The notes beneath the pieces are model-generated. The model had not been told where the DNA came from. It saw only the letters and a program-made list of their open reading frames with translations, and made no database searches. DNA of 64,000 bases, taken from positions 310,001 to 374,000 of the forward strand of contig JAVSGI010000003.1 of assembly GCA_032334235.1 (NCBI GenBank), in the 5' to 3' direction. The position numbers and the translations under genes were made by a program. Origin of the DNA: Paracoccaceae bacterium Fryx2. Lineage in GTDB: Bacteria > Pseudomonadota > Alphaproteobacteria > Rhodobacterales > Rhodobacteraceae. This document shows positions 23,162-32,229 of this stretch, in pieces (the stretch's first letter is position 1; each line of letters starts with the position of its first letter).

Positions 23162-25644
23162 GGGCGCGGGTCTTCGCTGTCGGAGGGATGGACATGGTCG
23201 GGAATGTCGGAGGGGTCGCGGTCCTGCGGCAGGGCCGGGCTTTCATCGGCGGGGGGCATCGCGGCCGGGTTGACCTGCACCACCCCGCGCAGCACCTCGG
23301 GGTTGCGCAGCCAGATGTCGCGCTGCGCGAAGGGCATGTCGATGCCTTCCTGCTCGAACCGGCGGGCGATCTGATGGTTGATCTCGGACCTGACCGACAG
23401 CGAGAAGTTCACGTCGCGCAGGATCACCCGTATCTCGAAGTTCATCGAATCCGCGCCGAACCCCATGAAGGCCACCATTGGCGGCGGGTTCAGCACGGCC
23501 AGCGGCTGCGCCTCGACGATCTCGCGCAGCACGCGCTCGACCTTGCGGGTCTCGCTGCCGTAGGCCACGCCGACCGGCACCGTCAGGCGACCCGACAGGT
23601 TGAACCGGGTCCAGTTCGTCACCCGCCCCGAAATCAGGTCGGCATTCGGCACGATCACGTCGTTGCGGTCGAAGGTCTGGATGCGGGTCGAGCGGACCGA
23701 GATCGCCTTGACGATGCCCTGCACGCCACCGACCTCGATCCAGTCGCCCTCGGACACCGGGCGCTCGATCAGCAGGATGATGCCCGACACGAAGTTCGAC
23801 ACGATGTTCTGCAACCCGAAGCCGATGCCCAGCGACAGCGCACCGGCAACGATGGCCAGCCCCGACAGGTCGATGCCCGCGAAATTTATGGCAACCAGCC
23901 CGGCAAGGAAGATGCCGATGTAGCCGACGCCAGCCACCACGGCGTTCTGCCCGCCGTGATCGAGGCTGGTCTTGGGCAGGATGGAGGCTTTCAGCGCCCC
24001 CTGGAACAGCCGCGTCAGCATGTAGCCGAAGGCGAACACCACGGCGAAGGCCAGAAAGTCGGTCGGCGAAATGCGGGTTTCGCCCAGTTGAAAGCCCTCG
24101 CGGAATCGGGTCCACATCTCGGTGATGTCGGCCATCCGCGCGCCCCAGACCAGCGCGAACAGCGGCAGCGTCGCCAGCGTCAGGACGAACCCCGCCAGCA
24201 CCGGCACGAGCGCCTCGCGGCTGCCGGTATCGTCGTCGCGGTGCATCGCCAGCGCATAGACGTCGCTGATCAGTTGCTGCAGGATGACCAGCAGCGCCAC
24301 CAGCCCCAGCGAGACCGCCGCCGGATAGACCAGCGCAGCCGCCGCCGAGACATATCCCACCGCCGCCAGAACCGGCCCGACGGTGCCGATCAGAACCGCG
24401 CCCTGCCCCAGCAGGCCGATCAGCCGGTTGCGGTAGCCGACGGGCTCGCCCGGCGTGGTGTCGGCAACGACATGGCGGCGCAGCAACTGGCCCAGCCGCA
24501 CCAGCAGGAGCCCCGCCACCACCAGGATCGGAAAGGTCACCACCGCGGTCGCGGCATCGCCGGTCATCGCCGGGTCGAACACCACCCGGCGCAGCGCGTC
24601 GATGCCCAGAAGCAGCCCGAAGGAAAAGGCATGGATCCGGCCTTCCGCCCGCCGCTCGGGCGTCAGGCGCAACAGCGGGTCCGCCTGGCCGTTCCGCGGA
24701 AAGACCTGCCCGCCCAGCCAGTTGGCCGCGAATACCACGAACCCGATGGCGGGAAGCTGCTCGGCAACCACCGTGCCGAGGCTGCCAAGCATCCCGCTGC
24801 GCTGCAACGCCGTCGCCAGCGCCACCACCCCCAGCGTCGGGATCACCATCTGCCCCAGCGACACCAGCAGCGCCAGGACCGTCTGCCCCCGCACCGAGGC
24901 GCGCGACTGCAGCCGTTCGGTCAGCATTTCCATCCAGTGCCGCCCGCGCCAGATCAGCACCAGCGCGAACACCAGCAGCAGCAGGGTCAGCGGCAGGTTG
25001 TCGTAAAGTTCCTGCCGGGCATCCGCGCGATTCCATTGCGTCGCCGTTTCCGTCCACAGCCCCATCGCGCCATCCGACAGCGCCGAAAGCGCAGTCGGCC
25101 AGTTGGCCGGATTGATCGGCGCGGGCCATAGCCGCAGGAACTCGTCTGCCTGCCGTTCGCGCAGCACGCGGTCCACCTCGCGGATCAGCCCGTCGGCACG
25201 GCTGTAGGCCTCTTCGGCCGCGATGCCGGGGGCCTGGAGCTTGACCAGCTGATCGTTCAGCTCCTTGCGGCGGTCAGCGATCTCGCGCGCCTCGGTCACG
25301 CCTTCGGTGGGCGGCGGGCCAAGGGCCGCGATCTGGGTGCGCAGCGTGGCGATGCGGGTGGAATTCGCGCTCTGCGCCCCCAGCAGGGCCTCGCGCCACT
25401 CAACCAGCTGGGCACGCTGCTGTTCCAGCGCGACATTGGTGCTGTCCCTGTCGGTCAGCGCCTTTTCGGCGCGCGTCGCCTGCTTTTCCCAGGCGGCATA
25501 GTCCAGCGCCTGCGGTTCCGCAGTCTGCGCCAACCCGGCTCCGGTCAGCCACAGCGCCAGCAGCAGCAGCAGCAGCCCGCGCAGCACCAACCGCAACGGA
25601 TCTGGCAACCGCCCGGATTGCGACATGCGGCCCGCCGCTCTCAT
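23158..25644 (-). CDS. Mechanosensitive ion channel family protein with DUF3772 (828 aa)
   Basis: Large MscS-type inner-membrane channel that opens under membrane tension. An N-terminal signal (ending near GAGLAQTAEP) leads to a coiled-coil periplasmic DUF3772 part (about residues 40-200), then roughly ten hydrophobic segments, and a C-terminal MscS core with the Gly/Ala-rich pore helix (LSLGIGFGLQNIVSNFVSG, about residues 615-633) and the beta domain (VIVPNADLISGRVTNW). Its ATG overlaps the cysK stop; a second ATG at 25626 is a possible start. The antisense frames over this gene are shadows. Confidence 0.88.
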   Translation of the reverse strand: MRAAGRMSQSGRLPDPLRLVLRGLLLLLLALWLTGAGLAQTAEPQALDYAAWEKQATRAEKALTDRDSTNVALEQQRAQLVEWREALLGAQSANSTRIATLRTQIAALGPPPTEGVTEAREIADRRKELNDQLVKLQAPGIAAEEAYSRADGLIREVDRVLRERQADEFLRLWPAPINPANWPTALSALSDGAMGLWTETATQWNRADARQELYDNLPLTLLLLVFALVLIWRGRHWMEMLTERLQSRASVRGQTVLALLVSLGQMVIPTLGVVALATALQRSGMLGSLGTVVAEQLPAIGFVVFAANWLGGQVFPRNGQADPLLRLTPERRAEGRIHAFSFGLLLGIDALRRVVFDPAMTGDAATAVVTFPILVVAGLLLVRLGQLLRRHVVADTTPGEPVGYRNRLIGLLGQGAVLIGTVGPVLAAVGYVSAAAALVYPAAVSLGLVALLVILQQLISDVYALAMHRDDDTGSREALVPVLAGFVLTLATLPLFALVWGARMADITEMWTRFREGFQLGETRISPTDFLAFAVVFAFGYMLTRLFQGALKASILPKTSLDHGGQNAVVAGVGYIGIFLAGLVAINFAGIDLSGLAIVAGALSLGIGFGLQNIVSNFVSGIILLIERPVSEGDWIEVGGVQGIVKAISVRSTRIQTFDRNDVIVPNADLISGRVTNWTRFNLSGRLTVPVGVAYGSETRKVERVLREIVEAQPLAVLNPPPMVAFMGFGADSMNFEIRVILRDVNFSLSVRSEINHQIARRFEQEGIDMPFAQRDIWLRNPEVLRGVVQVNPAAMPPADESPALPQDRDPSDIPDHVHPSDSEDPRP

Positions 25645-26675
25645 GCTTCGCTGTAGACTTCAGGAATCGACAACGGCCCGCGGTCCAGCCAGGCGGGCAC
25701 CGGCAGCCCCTTCTCCTTCAGGAAGACGGGATTGTAGAGCTTGGACTGGTAGCGGCTGCCGTAGTCGCACAGGATGGTGACGATGGTATGCCCCGGCCCC
25801 ATCTCGCGCGCCATGCGGATCGCCCCGGCGATGTTGATCCCGGTCGATCCGCCCATGCACAGCCCCTCCTCGGCCAGAAGGTCGAACACGATCGGCAAAG
25901 CCTCGGCATCGGGGATGCGATAGCTGAAATCGGGCGTGAAGCCCTCAAGGTTGGCGGTGATGCGGCCCTGCCCGATGCCTTCGGTGATCGACGAGCCGGG
26001 CGCGTCGAGCCTGCCCGTGGTGTAGAAGGCATGGAGCGCCGCGCCCTCGGGGTCGGCCAGTCCGATCTTGACACCCCGGGGCTGCAACGCCATCGAGACG
26101 CCCGCCAGCGTGCCGCCGGACCCGACCGCGCAGATGAACCCGTCCACCCCGCCCTGCGTCTGGTCCCAGATTTCCGGACCGGTGGTCTCGACATGCGCCT
26201 GCCGGTTGGCGACGTTGTCGAACTGGTTGGCCCAGATCGCGCCATTGGGCTCGGTGCGCGCCAAAGCCTCGGCCAGCCGCCCGGAATAGCGCACATAGTT
26301 GTTGGGGTTCTTGTAGGGCGCGGCCGGGACCTGCACCAGTTCGGCGCCCGCCAGCCGCAGCATGTCCTTCTTTTCCTGGCTCTGGGTCTCGGGGATCACG
26401 ATCACCGTGCGGAACCCCATCGACGCGCCCACCAGCGCCAGCCCGATGCCGGTGTTGCCCGCCGTGCCCTCGACGATCGTGCCGCCGGGTTTCAACTCAC
26501 CGCGCGCCACCGCATCGCGGATGATGTAAAGGGCTGCGCGGTCCTTGACCGACTGGCCGGGGTTGAGGAACTCGGCCTTGCCCAGAATCTCGCATCCGGT
26601 CGCCTCGCTGGCCTTGTTCAGGCGGATGAGGGGAGTCTTGCCGACCGCTTCGGCCAGATCGCTGTAGATACGCAT
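25641..26675 (-). CDS. cysK: Cysteine synthase A (344 aa)
   Basis: PLP enzyme that makes cysteine from O-acetylserine and sulfide. The PLP lysine is K44 in NPGQSVKDRA, followed by the substrate loop EGTAGNTGIGLAL and the glycine-rich GSGGTLAGV. The start at 26675 has AGGAAGGA upstream and begins MRIYSDLAEAVG; the frame is open to 26702. It is the first gene of the cysK-mscS-alaX run. trgB and trgA lie just upstream, a grouping known in Rhodobacter sphaeroides where all three contribute to tellurite resistance. Confidence 0.92.
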   Translation of the reverse strand: MRIYSDLAEAVGKTPLIRLNKASEATGCEILGKAEFLNPGQSVKDRAALYIIRDAVARGELKPGGTIVEGTAGNTGIGLALVGASMGFRTVIVIPETQSQEKKDMLRLAGAELVQVPAAPYKNPNNYVRYSGRLAEALARTEPNGAIWANQFDNVANRQAHVETTGPEIWDQTQGGVDGFICAVGSGGTLAGVSMALQPRGVKIGLADPEGAALHAFYTTGRLDAPGSSITEGIGQGRITANLEGFTPDFSYRIPDAEALPIVFDLLAEEGLCMGGSTGINIAGAIRMAREMGPGHTIVTILCDYGSRYQSKLYNPVFLKEKGLPVPAWLDRGPLSIPEVYSEA

Positions 26676-26808
26676 GGGCGGTTCCTTCCTGTCTGACCTC
26701 AAGTTTTACGGGCGCGGAACCCGGAACTCAAGCACCCGCCCCCCCGCCGCCCTGCGCGCGGGCAGAAATATCCGGCCACCGTCGGCGAAACCGCGCCGGG
26801 CAAGAACG

Positions 26809-26827
26809 GAATTTTCGTAGAAAATTC
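26809..26827 (-). repeat. AT-rich 19-base hairpin, copy 1
   Basis: GAATTTTC, GTA, GAAAATTC: perfect 8-base arms. It lies 12 bases after the trgB stop and ahead of cysK. Related copies are at 31229-31247 and 31294-31312. Its position suggests a transcription terminator or mRNA-end hairpin, but no T run follows it. Confidence 0.6.
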
Positions 26828-26838
26828 GTTGTCCGCCC

Positions 26839-27957
26839 TCAGCGGCGGCGCAGCCGGGGCCGCTCGCGCTGCAACCACAGCGCAGACAGGATCAGCGGCG
26901 CCACCGCCGCCTCCCCCGAGGCGACCAGCGCCATCAGCGCCTCGAAGCCGACCAGATGCCCGCGGATGTCCTCGGCCTCGCCCTCCACTCCGAAGATGCC
27001 CGCCGCCCCGTCCGGCAGATCGGTGAGCGCGACGTAGGAATACAGGAACTCGCTCTTCGCCCCCGGTGAAGGGTAGTAGCTTGCCACCAGTTCCAGTGCA
27101 TCCAGCACCAGCCCGGCTTCTTCGCGGGCCTCGCGCCGCACCGCTTCCTCGGGCGTCTCGCCCGGGTCGATCCGCCCGGCGATCGCCTCCAGCATCCAGG
27201 GCTGCCGATCCCCGCGCGCCAGCGGTGCGGCACGGAACTGCTCGACCAGCAGCACGCGATCGCGCACCGGGTCATAGGGCAGCACCGTCACCGCATCGCC
27301 GGAAATGAACACCGCCCGGTTGACCTCCGGGCTCAGGCTGCCGTCGAAGCGGCGAAACCGCAGGTCGTATTCCTCGACCGCGAAGAACCTGGCATAGGGC
27401 TGGTGCTGCGCCGCGATCACCACATCGCCCGGCCGTGCCGAATGGCGCAGCAGCGTCGGCGCAGGCCGGGTCTCGGCCCGGACCCTGCTTGCCCCGCGCA
27501 CCAGCATCTGGCCATAGCGCGCCAGCACCTCTTGCGGCGGGCGCCGCCCGTAAAGCGCCATGAAGGCGTCGGCGGTGGCCACCACCGTCTCGCCCCAGAC
27601 CGCCTGCCAGTCCGCAAGAGACCATGGCGCGGCGGCGACCCAATGCCCCGGATCGGGAAAATACACCCGCGCCGACGTGGCCGCACCGCCCGCCTCCACC
27701 GCAAGATCGCGCGTGTGGTAGGCAAAGCCGCCCTCGTAGAAATCCAGCCGTGCCACATCCTCGGCCGTCATGCCGGTGACGAGCACGCCCTCGGCCCGCC
27801 CGCCCGCATCTTCCACGATCAGCGGAAAGGCCCCGCCGTCGGCCCAGTGCACCGCATGTCCGTCAAGCCGCGCAGGCCGGGCCGCGACATTCCGCCCCAG
27901 CACGACGCGCAGCAACGGCGCATGGCACAGCGTGCCGTAAAAGAAGAAATCCGCCAT
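26839..27957 (-). CDS. trgB: TrgB-like gamma-glutamylcyclotransferase-NUDIX fusion (372 aa)
   Basis: The first 130 residues are a gamma-glutamylcyclotransferase-like domain (FFYGTLCHAPLL; YEGGFAYHTR). The rest is a NUDIX hydrolase of the ADP-ribose pyrophosphatase type, with the NUDIX box at residues 261-283 (G261, E267, R275, E276, E279, E280 fit the consensus). In Rhodobacter the trgA-trgB pair gives tellurite resistance; the chemical role is not settled. trgA ends 4 bases upstream, so they are co-transcribed. The long antisense frame over it is not a gene. Confidence 0.8.
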   Translation of the reverse strand: MADFFFYGTLCHAPLLRVVLGRNVAARPARLDGHAVHWADGGAFPLIVEDAGGRAEGVLVTGMTAEDVARLDFYEGGFAYHTRDLAVEAGGAATSARVYFPDPGHWVAAAPWSLADWQAVWGETVVATADAFMALYGRRPPQEVLARYGQMLVRGASRVRAETRPAPTLLRHSARPGDVVIAAQHQPYARFFAVEEYDLRFRRFDGSLSPEVNRAVFISGDAVTVLPYDPVRDRVLLVEQFRAAPLARGDRQPWMLEAIAGRIDPGETPEEAVRREAREEAGLVLDALELVASYYPSPGAKSEFLYSYVALTDLPDGAAGIFGVEGEAEDIRGHLVGFEALMALVASGEAAVAPLILSALWLQRERPRLRRR

Positions 27958-27961
27958 GATG

Positions 27962-28402
27962 TCAGCGCCAGCGCTTTCCGGCCCATTCGGCCATGGCGCC
28001 GCCCAGCGCGCCCCCCAGCAGCAGGCAGCCCACCACGGGCGGCGTCAGCATCAGCTGGCCATATTCCAGCATCAGCCCGAGACCGCCGGTCAGCGCCTCC
28101 ATCGGCCCGTCATAGCGCATCCTGGTCGAGCGGTTCACCATCTCCAGCAGCGAAAAGCCCAGCAGCGCCCAGAACGCGATGGTGACCGAAGTCCGCACCC
28201 CGAAGCCCAGCGCCTGCCCGTAGCCCCGGCCCGTCAGCTTGCCCATCACCACCCAGCCGCAGATCGCCCCCAGCCCGGCGCAGATCAGGCTGAACGGGCC
28301 GAACCGGGTGCCTTCCGGCATGGCAGGCTTGAACAGTTCGGCCGCGAGAAAGGCCACCGCCGCAAAGGCGATGGCGGCGAAAAGCTTGGCGGCTGTCGGC
28401 AT
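27962..28402 (-). CDS. trgA: TrgA family membrane protein (146 aa)
   Basis: Small inner-membrane protein with four hydrophobic segments (about residues 5-22, 37-55, 68-88 and 113-133). The layout and the position directly before trgB match the TrgA family of Rhodobacterales, linked to tellurite resistance. The start ATG at 28402 has a weak ribosome site. The 32-base gap to cfa upstream suggests possible co-transcription with it. Confidence 0.78.
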   Translation of the reverse strand: MPTAAKLFAAIAFAAVAFLAAELFKPAMPEGTRFGPFSLICAGLGAICGWVVMGKLTGRGYGQALGFGVRTSVTIAFWALLGFSLLEMVNRSTRMRYDGPMEALTGGLGLMLEYGQLMLTPPVVGCLLLGGALGGAMAEWAGKRWR

Positions 28403-28434
28403 GGCGAACCTTCGTGGCGGGCCTTCGCGGCGGG

Positions 28435-29652
28435 TCAGACTTGCGGTCGGGTGACGGTGATCTGCGTCACGTCGCAGTTACCGCCCCGAAACGCGCCTGC
28501 GCAAGAGGTCAGGTAGAAATTCCACATGCGGCGGAACCTGTCGTCAAAGCCCATGCCCGCCACTTCATCCCAGCGGGCGTTGAAGGTGTCGTGCCAGCGC
28601 CGCAGGGTCTGGCTGTAGCTGTCGCCGAACTCGATCGAGCCGCGCAGCAGCAGGCCCGAGCGTTCGACCTCGGCGCGCAGCGCGGTCGGCGAGGGCAACA
28701 TGCCGCCGGGGAAGATGTGCTTCTGGATGAAATCGACCCCGCGCCGGTAGATCTCGAACCGCTTGTCCTGCACGGTGATGATCTGCAGCGTTGCGTGCCG
28801 CCCCGGCTTCAGCCGTTCGCGCAGCGTGTCGAAATACACCGGCCAGTATTTTTCGCCCACCGCCTCGAACATCTCGATCGAGGCCACGCCATCATATTGC
28901 CCGCGCTCGTCGCGGTAGTCCTGCAGCTTTATCTCGACCAGATCGGACAGGCCGGCCTTCGCGATGCGCTCCACCGCGAAGTCGTGCTGCGCGTTGCTGA
29001 TCGTCAGCCCGGTGATCCTCAGCCCGCGCTCCTTGGCGGCATATTCGGCAAACCCGCCCCAGCCGCAACCGATCTCCAGCACATGATCGCCGGGTTTGGC
29101 GCCCATCTGATCGACCATGCTGGCATATTTCAGGATCTGCGCATGTTCCAGGCTTTCCTGCCCGGTCTCGAACTTGGCCGAGGAATAGGTCATCGTCTCG
29201 TCCAGCCACAGCTGGTAGAAATCGTTGCCCAGATCGTAGTGGTGCGCGATGTTCCTGCGGGCCTGACGGCGCGAGTTGCCGCGCAGCCAATGGCGCGCAT
29301 TCTCGAAGGCGCGCAGCAGCTTCATGCCGGGGAAGCCGTCGTAGATGCCGTCATTGTCGGCATGGACCAGATCCATGAAGGCCTGCAGGTCGGGGGTGGA
29401 CCACCAGCCTTCCAGATAGGCGTCGCAAAAGCCCAGGTCGCCCTCGCGGATCAGCCGGGCAAAGATGTCGGGGTTGTGAATCTCCAGCACCGCGACCGGG
29501 CCGGGGGCACGGCCTTCGGCGCGGAAGGTGCGGCCGTCGTCAAGCACGAAGTCCAGCTGCCCGTGCTGCATGTCGCGCGCCACGTCGAACACGTTCGCGA
29601 AATAGCGCGGCAAACCGTGCTGGCCCTTTGTCGTTGTAAGCACTGTCTTCAT
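28435..29652 (-). CDS. cfa: Cyclopropane-fatty-acyl-phospholipid synthase (405 aa)
   Basis: Adds a methylene bridge to unsaturated acyl chains of membrane phospholipids using S-adenosylmethionine. Motif I VLEIGCGWGGFAEYA (about residues 182-196) binds AdoMet; YDLGNDFYQLWL (about 143-154), MTYSSA and the C-terminal WHDTFNARWDEV and RMWNFYLTSCAGAF are family signatures. The ATG at 29652 fits the N-terminus and has GGGGGAAAG upstream; the frame is open to 29706. The photolyase stop is 50 bases upstream. Confidence 0.9.
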   Translation of the reverse strand: MKTVLTTTKGQHGLPRYFANVFDVARDMQHGQLDFVLDDGRTFRAEGRAPGPVAVLEIHNPDIFARLIREGDLGFCDAYLEGWWSTPDLQAFMDLVHADNDGIYDGFPGMKLLRAFENARHWLRGNSRRQARRNIAHHYDLGNDFYQLWLDETMTYSSAKFETGQESLEHAQILKYASMVDQMGAKPGDHVLEIGCGWGGFAEYAAKERGLRITGLTISNAQHDFAVERIAKAGLSDLVEIKLQDYRDERGQYDGVASIEMFEAVGEKYWPVYFDTLRERLKPGRHATLQIITVQDKRFEIYRRGVDFIQKHIFPGGMLPSPTALRAEVERSGLLLRGSIEFGDSYSQTLRRWHDTFNARWDEVAGMGFDDRFRRMWNFYLTSCAGAFRGGNCDVTQITVTRPQV

Positions 29653-29702
29653 CTTTCCCCCGGGATGTGGTCCCTGTTGTGTTGTCGTGGTGGCCCGCAG
29701 GC

Positions 29703-31115
29703 TCATTTGTGTCGTGCGGCATAGGCCGCAAGTGCCCGGTCCCGTCCTTCGGCAAGGCCGATGCGCGGGGCGGGATAGGGTGCAGCCGGGTCGAGGCCCC
29801 AGGCCAGCGGCACGGCGTCAAAATAGGAAAGCGCCTCCGGTCCGGGGTTGCGCGACGCTTCGGCGATGTAGCGGCGGCGATAGAGCGACTGCGGGTCGAA
29901 CTTTTCCGCCTGCGTCGCCGGGTTGAAGATGCGGAAATAGGGCGAGGCATCGGGGCCGGACCCGGCCGCCCATTGCCAGCCCATCGCATTCGACGCCGGA
30001 TCCCAGTCGGTCAGGCAATCGGCAAACCAGTCGAGACCCACCCGCCAGTCGGTCAGCAGGTGCTTGGTCAGGTAGCTGGCCACGATCATCCGGCCGCGGT
30101 TGTGCATCGTGCCGGTGACATACATCTCGCGCATCGCGGCATCGACGAAAGGCTCGCCGGTCATGCCGCGCCGCCAGGCCTCGGCATCGGCATTGTCGCC
30201 GCGCCAGGGAAAGGCGTCCCAGTCCTCGCGCCAGTTGCGCCGCGTGATGTGCGGCGTGTGGTGCAGCAGATGGTAGGCAAACTCACGCCAGACCAGTTCC
30301 TTGAGGAAGACCTCGGCCCCGGCCCGGCCCTCGTGCAGGGCGCGCAGTCCGCCATGCCAGACCCTCCGCGGCCCGATCTCGCCATAGGTCAGGTTCTCGG
30401 ACAGGCGCGAGGTGCCCGCCACGCCCGGCAGATCGCGCGCCGCCGCGTAGTCCTGCACCGGCCCGTCGAGGAAGGCCGCAAGCCGCGCCTGCGCCGCAGC
30501 CTCGCCCACTGCGACATGGGCCGCCACAACCCCGGCGCCGCGCCGCATGGCCCTGCCCAGATGCCAGTCCTCCAGCCGGTCGGACGCGGGCCAGGCGTCG
30601 GGTGTCCGCAGCGTGGCGGGAACGCCGACCGGCACGGGCACGTCGCGCTGCTTCACCGCGTTCCAGAACGGCGTGTAGACCCGGTAGAAACCGCCCTGCC
30701 CCGTCGCCACGTCCCAGGGCTCGTGCAGCAGGTGGCCCGCATGGCTGACCGCCTCGCCGCCGTCCGCCCGAAGTGCTGCCTTCATCACCCGGTCGCGCGC
30801 GGTCGCCTGCGGGTCGTACAGCCGGTTCCAGTGCACCCCCGCGCCGCCCAGATCGGCACACAGCGCCTGAACCACCTCCAGCGCCGGGCCGCGCCGCAGG
30901 ATCAGCCGCAGGCCCCGCGCCTCCAGCGACCTGGAAAAGACGGCAAGACCGAGCCCCAGCCGCCACAGCGCCGCAGCTCCCAGCGCCTCGGTTTCGGGAT
31001 CGAGGATGAACAGCGGCAGCAAGGGACGCCCCGTCGCCGCGGCCTCAGCCAGCATCGGGTTGTCATCCAGCCGCAGGTCGCGCCGGAACCACAGGATCAG
31101 GGGAGTGTTCGTCAT
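29703..31115 (-). CDS. phrB: Deoxyribodipyrimidine photolyase (470 aa)
   Basis: Light-driven repair of UV pyrimidine dimers with FAD. The N-terminal antenna domain begins LILWFRRDLRLDDNPML. The FAD-binding domain shows TSRLSENLTYGEIGPR (about residues 233-248), WREFAYHLLHHTP, FVDAAMREMYVTGTMHNRGR (about 332-351), and the family Trp-rich DWRVGLDWFADCLTDWDPAS and GWQWAAGSG. The class looks like CPD photolyase type I. The ATG at 31115 gives the usual N-terminus; the ribosome site is weak and the frame is open to 31172. Confidence 0.9.
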   Translation of the reverse strand: MTNTPLILWFRRDLRLDDNPMLAEAAATGRPLLPLFILDPETEALGAAALWRLGLGLAVFSRSLEARGLRLILRRGPALEVVQALCADLGGAGVHWNRLYDPQATARDRVMKAALRADGGEAVSHAGHLLHEPWDVATGQGGFYRVYTPFWNAVKQRDVPVPVGVPATLRTPDAWPASDRLEDWHLGRAMRRGAGVVAAHVAVGEAAAQARLAAFLDGPVQDYAAARDLPGVAGTSRLSENLTYGEIGPRRVWHGGLRALHEGRAGAEVFLKELVWREFAYHLLHHTPHITRRNWREDWDAFPWRGDNADAEAWRRGMTGEPFVDAAMREMYVTGTMHNRGRMIVASYLTKHLLTDWRVGLDWFADCLTDWDPASNAMGWQWAAGSGPDASPYFRIFNPATQAEKFDPQSLYRRRYIAEASRNPGPEALSYFDAVPLAWGLDPAAPYPAPRIGLAEGRDRALAAYAARHK

Positions 31116-31228
31116 GCTTGCCGGGAAATCCACCATTGATCGTTCTACGCACGGCCCTTGCCGCCGGATCACTTTGCGGCGCAGCGATCCTCGAAAGCCG
31201 CATTGCCACGGATCGGGGCACGAATCCC

Positions 31229-31312
31229 GAATTTTCTACGAAAATTCGCCTGCCCTCAAACACTTTCCGGCATTGGCGGGCCAGCCGGTTCGCGAATTTT
31301 CGTAGAAAATTC
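31229..31312 (-). repeat. AT-rich 19-base hairpin, copies 2 and 3
   Basis: GAATTTTCTACGAAAATTC at 31229-31247 and its inverted form GAATTTTCGTAGAAAATTC at 31294-31312; flanking C and G extend each palindrome to 21 bases. The second copy starts 19 bases after the gntR stop at 31332. Same element as at 26809-26827. They lie in the 216-base gap between gntR and the photolyase. Confidence 0.6.
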
Positions 31313-31331
31313 GGGCGCGCGGGCGGCGGGG

Positions 31332-32003
31332 TCATGCGCCAGCCTCGGGCGCCAGCAACGCGAGGAACCGCGTCTCGCCCTCGACCACAAAACGCAGCAT
31401 CCGGTCGGCCGCCGCGAGGGCGTCGCCCTGCCGGAAGCAGGCCAGCAGGTCCTGCTGCCCGCGCAGGATCACCGCCTGCGAGGCGCTGTCGCGCATCGTG
31501 GCCAGGCGCACCGCCTGCACCTGCGCCAGATAGCGGCGGATGGTTTCCTGCAGGCTGCGGTTCGGCACCGCCGAGAGCCAGCCATCGCGAAACGCCACGC
31601 TGGCGCGAAAGAACAGGCCGATGTCGCCGTCGTCCACCGCCCGTCGTGCATCGGCCACCGCCGTCTCCAGCCGCGCCAGGCCCGCCGCATCCAGCGCCTG
31701 CGCCGCACCTGCCGCGGCGCGGGGTTCCAGCAGGCGGCGGATCTCGAACACTTCCAGCACTTCGGCCGGGCTCGGCGTCGGGATCATGAAGCCCCGCGTG
31801 GTCGGCACCAGATAGCCTTCATGCGCCAGCCGCATCAGCGCATCGCGCACCGGCATCCGCGACACGCCGAGTTCGGCCGCAAGGGTAGTATCCACCAGCC
31901 GGTCGCCGCGTCCGATCTCGCCGCGCTGGATGCGCCCGATCGTCAGGTCATAGATCCGGTCCCGGTGGCTGCGGCGGGCGGATTCGGCAGAGTGTGACGG
32001 CAT
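31332..32003 (-). CDS. GntR family regulator, FCD subfamily (223 aa)
   Basis: An N-terminal winged helix-turn-helix (IYDLTIGRIQRGEIGRGDRL, then AELGVSRMPVRDALMRL, about residues 15-62) is followed by an all-helical FCD ligand-binding domain. The ATG at 32003 fits the family N-terminus; the frame is open to 32231 but that part is intergenic. It is transcribed away from the amino-acid uptake operon starting at 32230 and likely represses it until a ligand, perhaps the imported amino acid, binds. GTATAC-like sites lie in the shared gap. Confidence 0.82.
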   Translation of the reverse strand: MPSHSAESARRSHRDRIYDLTIGRIQRGEIGRGDRLVDTTLAAELGVSRMPVRDALMRLAHEGYLVPTTRGFMIPTPSPAEVLEVFEIRRLLEPRAAAGAAQALDAAGLARLETAVADARRAVDDGDIGLFFRASVAFRDGWLSAVPNRSLQETIRRYLAQVQAVRLATMRDSASQAVILRGQQDLLACFRQGDALAAADRMLRFVVEGETRFLALLAPEAGA

Positions 32004-32028
32004 GAGGGGCACTTTCGGTCGATTTTCG

Positions 32029-32158
32029 CATACGATACTGGCACGACCCCGCCCGAGGAAAGGCAGCAATTCCGGCAGTATCGCGTAAAATCGCGGAATC
32101 CTCGCGGTTTCGACTTCCTTCAAGATCAAAATAGTTCTTGAAAAGTATACGGTATCTG
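32029..32158. promoter_or_regulatory. GTATAC-type candidate operators in the divergent gap
   Basis: CATACGATACTG at 32029-32040 and GTATACGGTATCTG at 32145-32158 share the core ATACGNTA; a further CAGTATCG lies near 32075. ATACGGTAT is a palindrome around a central G. Their place between the gntR gene and the operon at 32230 suggests binding sites for that regulator. Confidence 0.4.
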
Positions 32159-32229
32159 ACAGCCTTTCCCCAGCCCCGACCGCGACGATTCCCGCGGGAA
32201 CGGGGACCACCCAGCAGGAGGACTGACGC

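Noticed and set aside
23188-25131. A 647-codon plus-strand open frame and other long antisense frames over the MscS gene
   Set aside because: The minus-strand MscS gene has clear family motifs; the antisense translations are His/Gln/Arg-rich without any domain and arise from GC-rich codon use.
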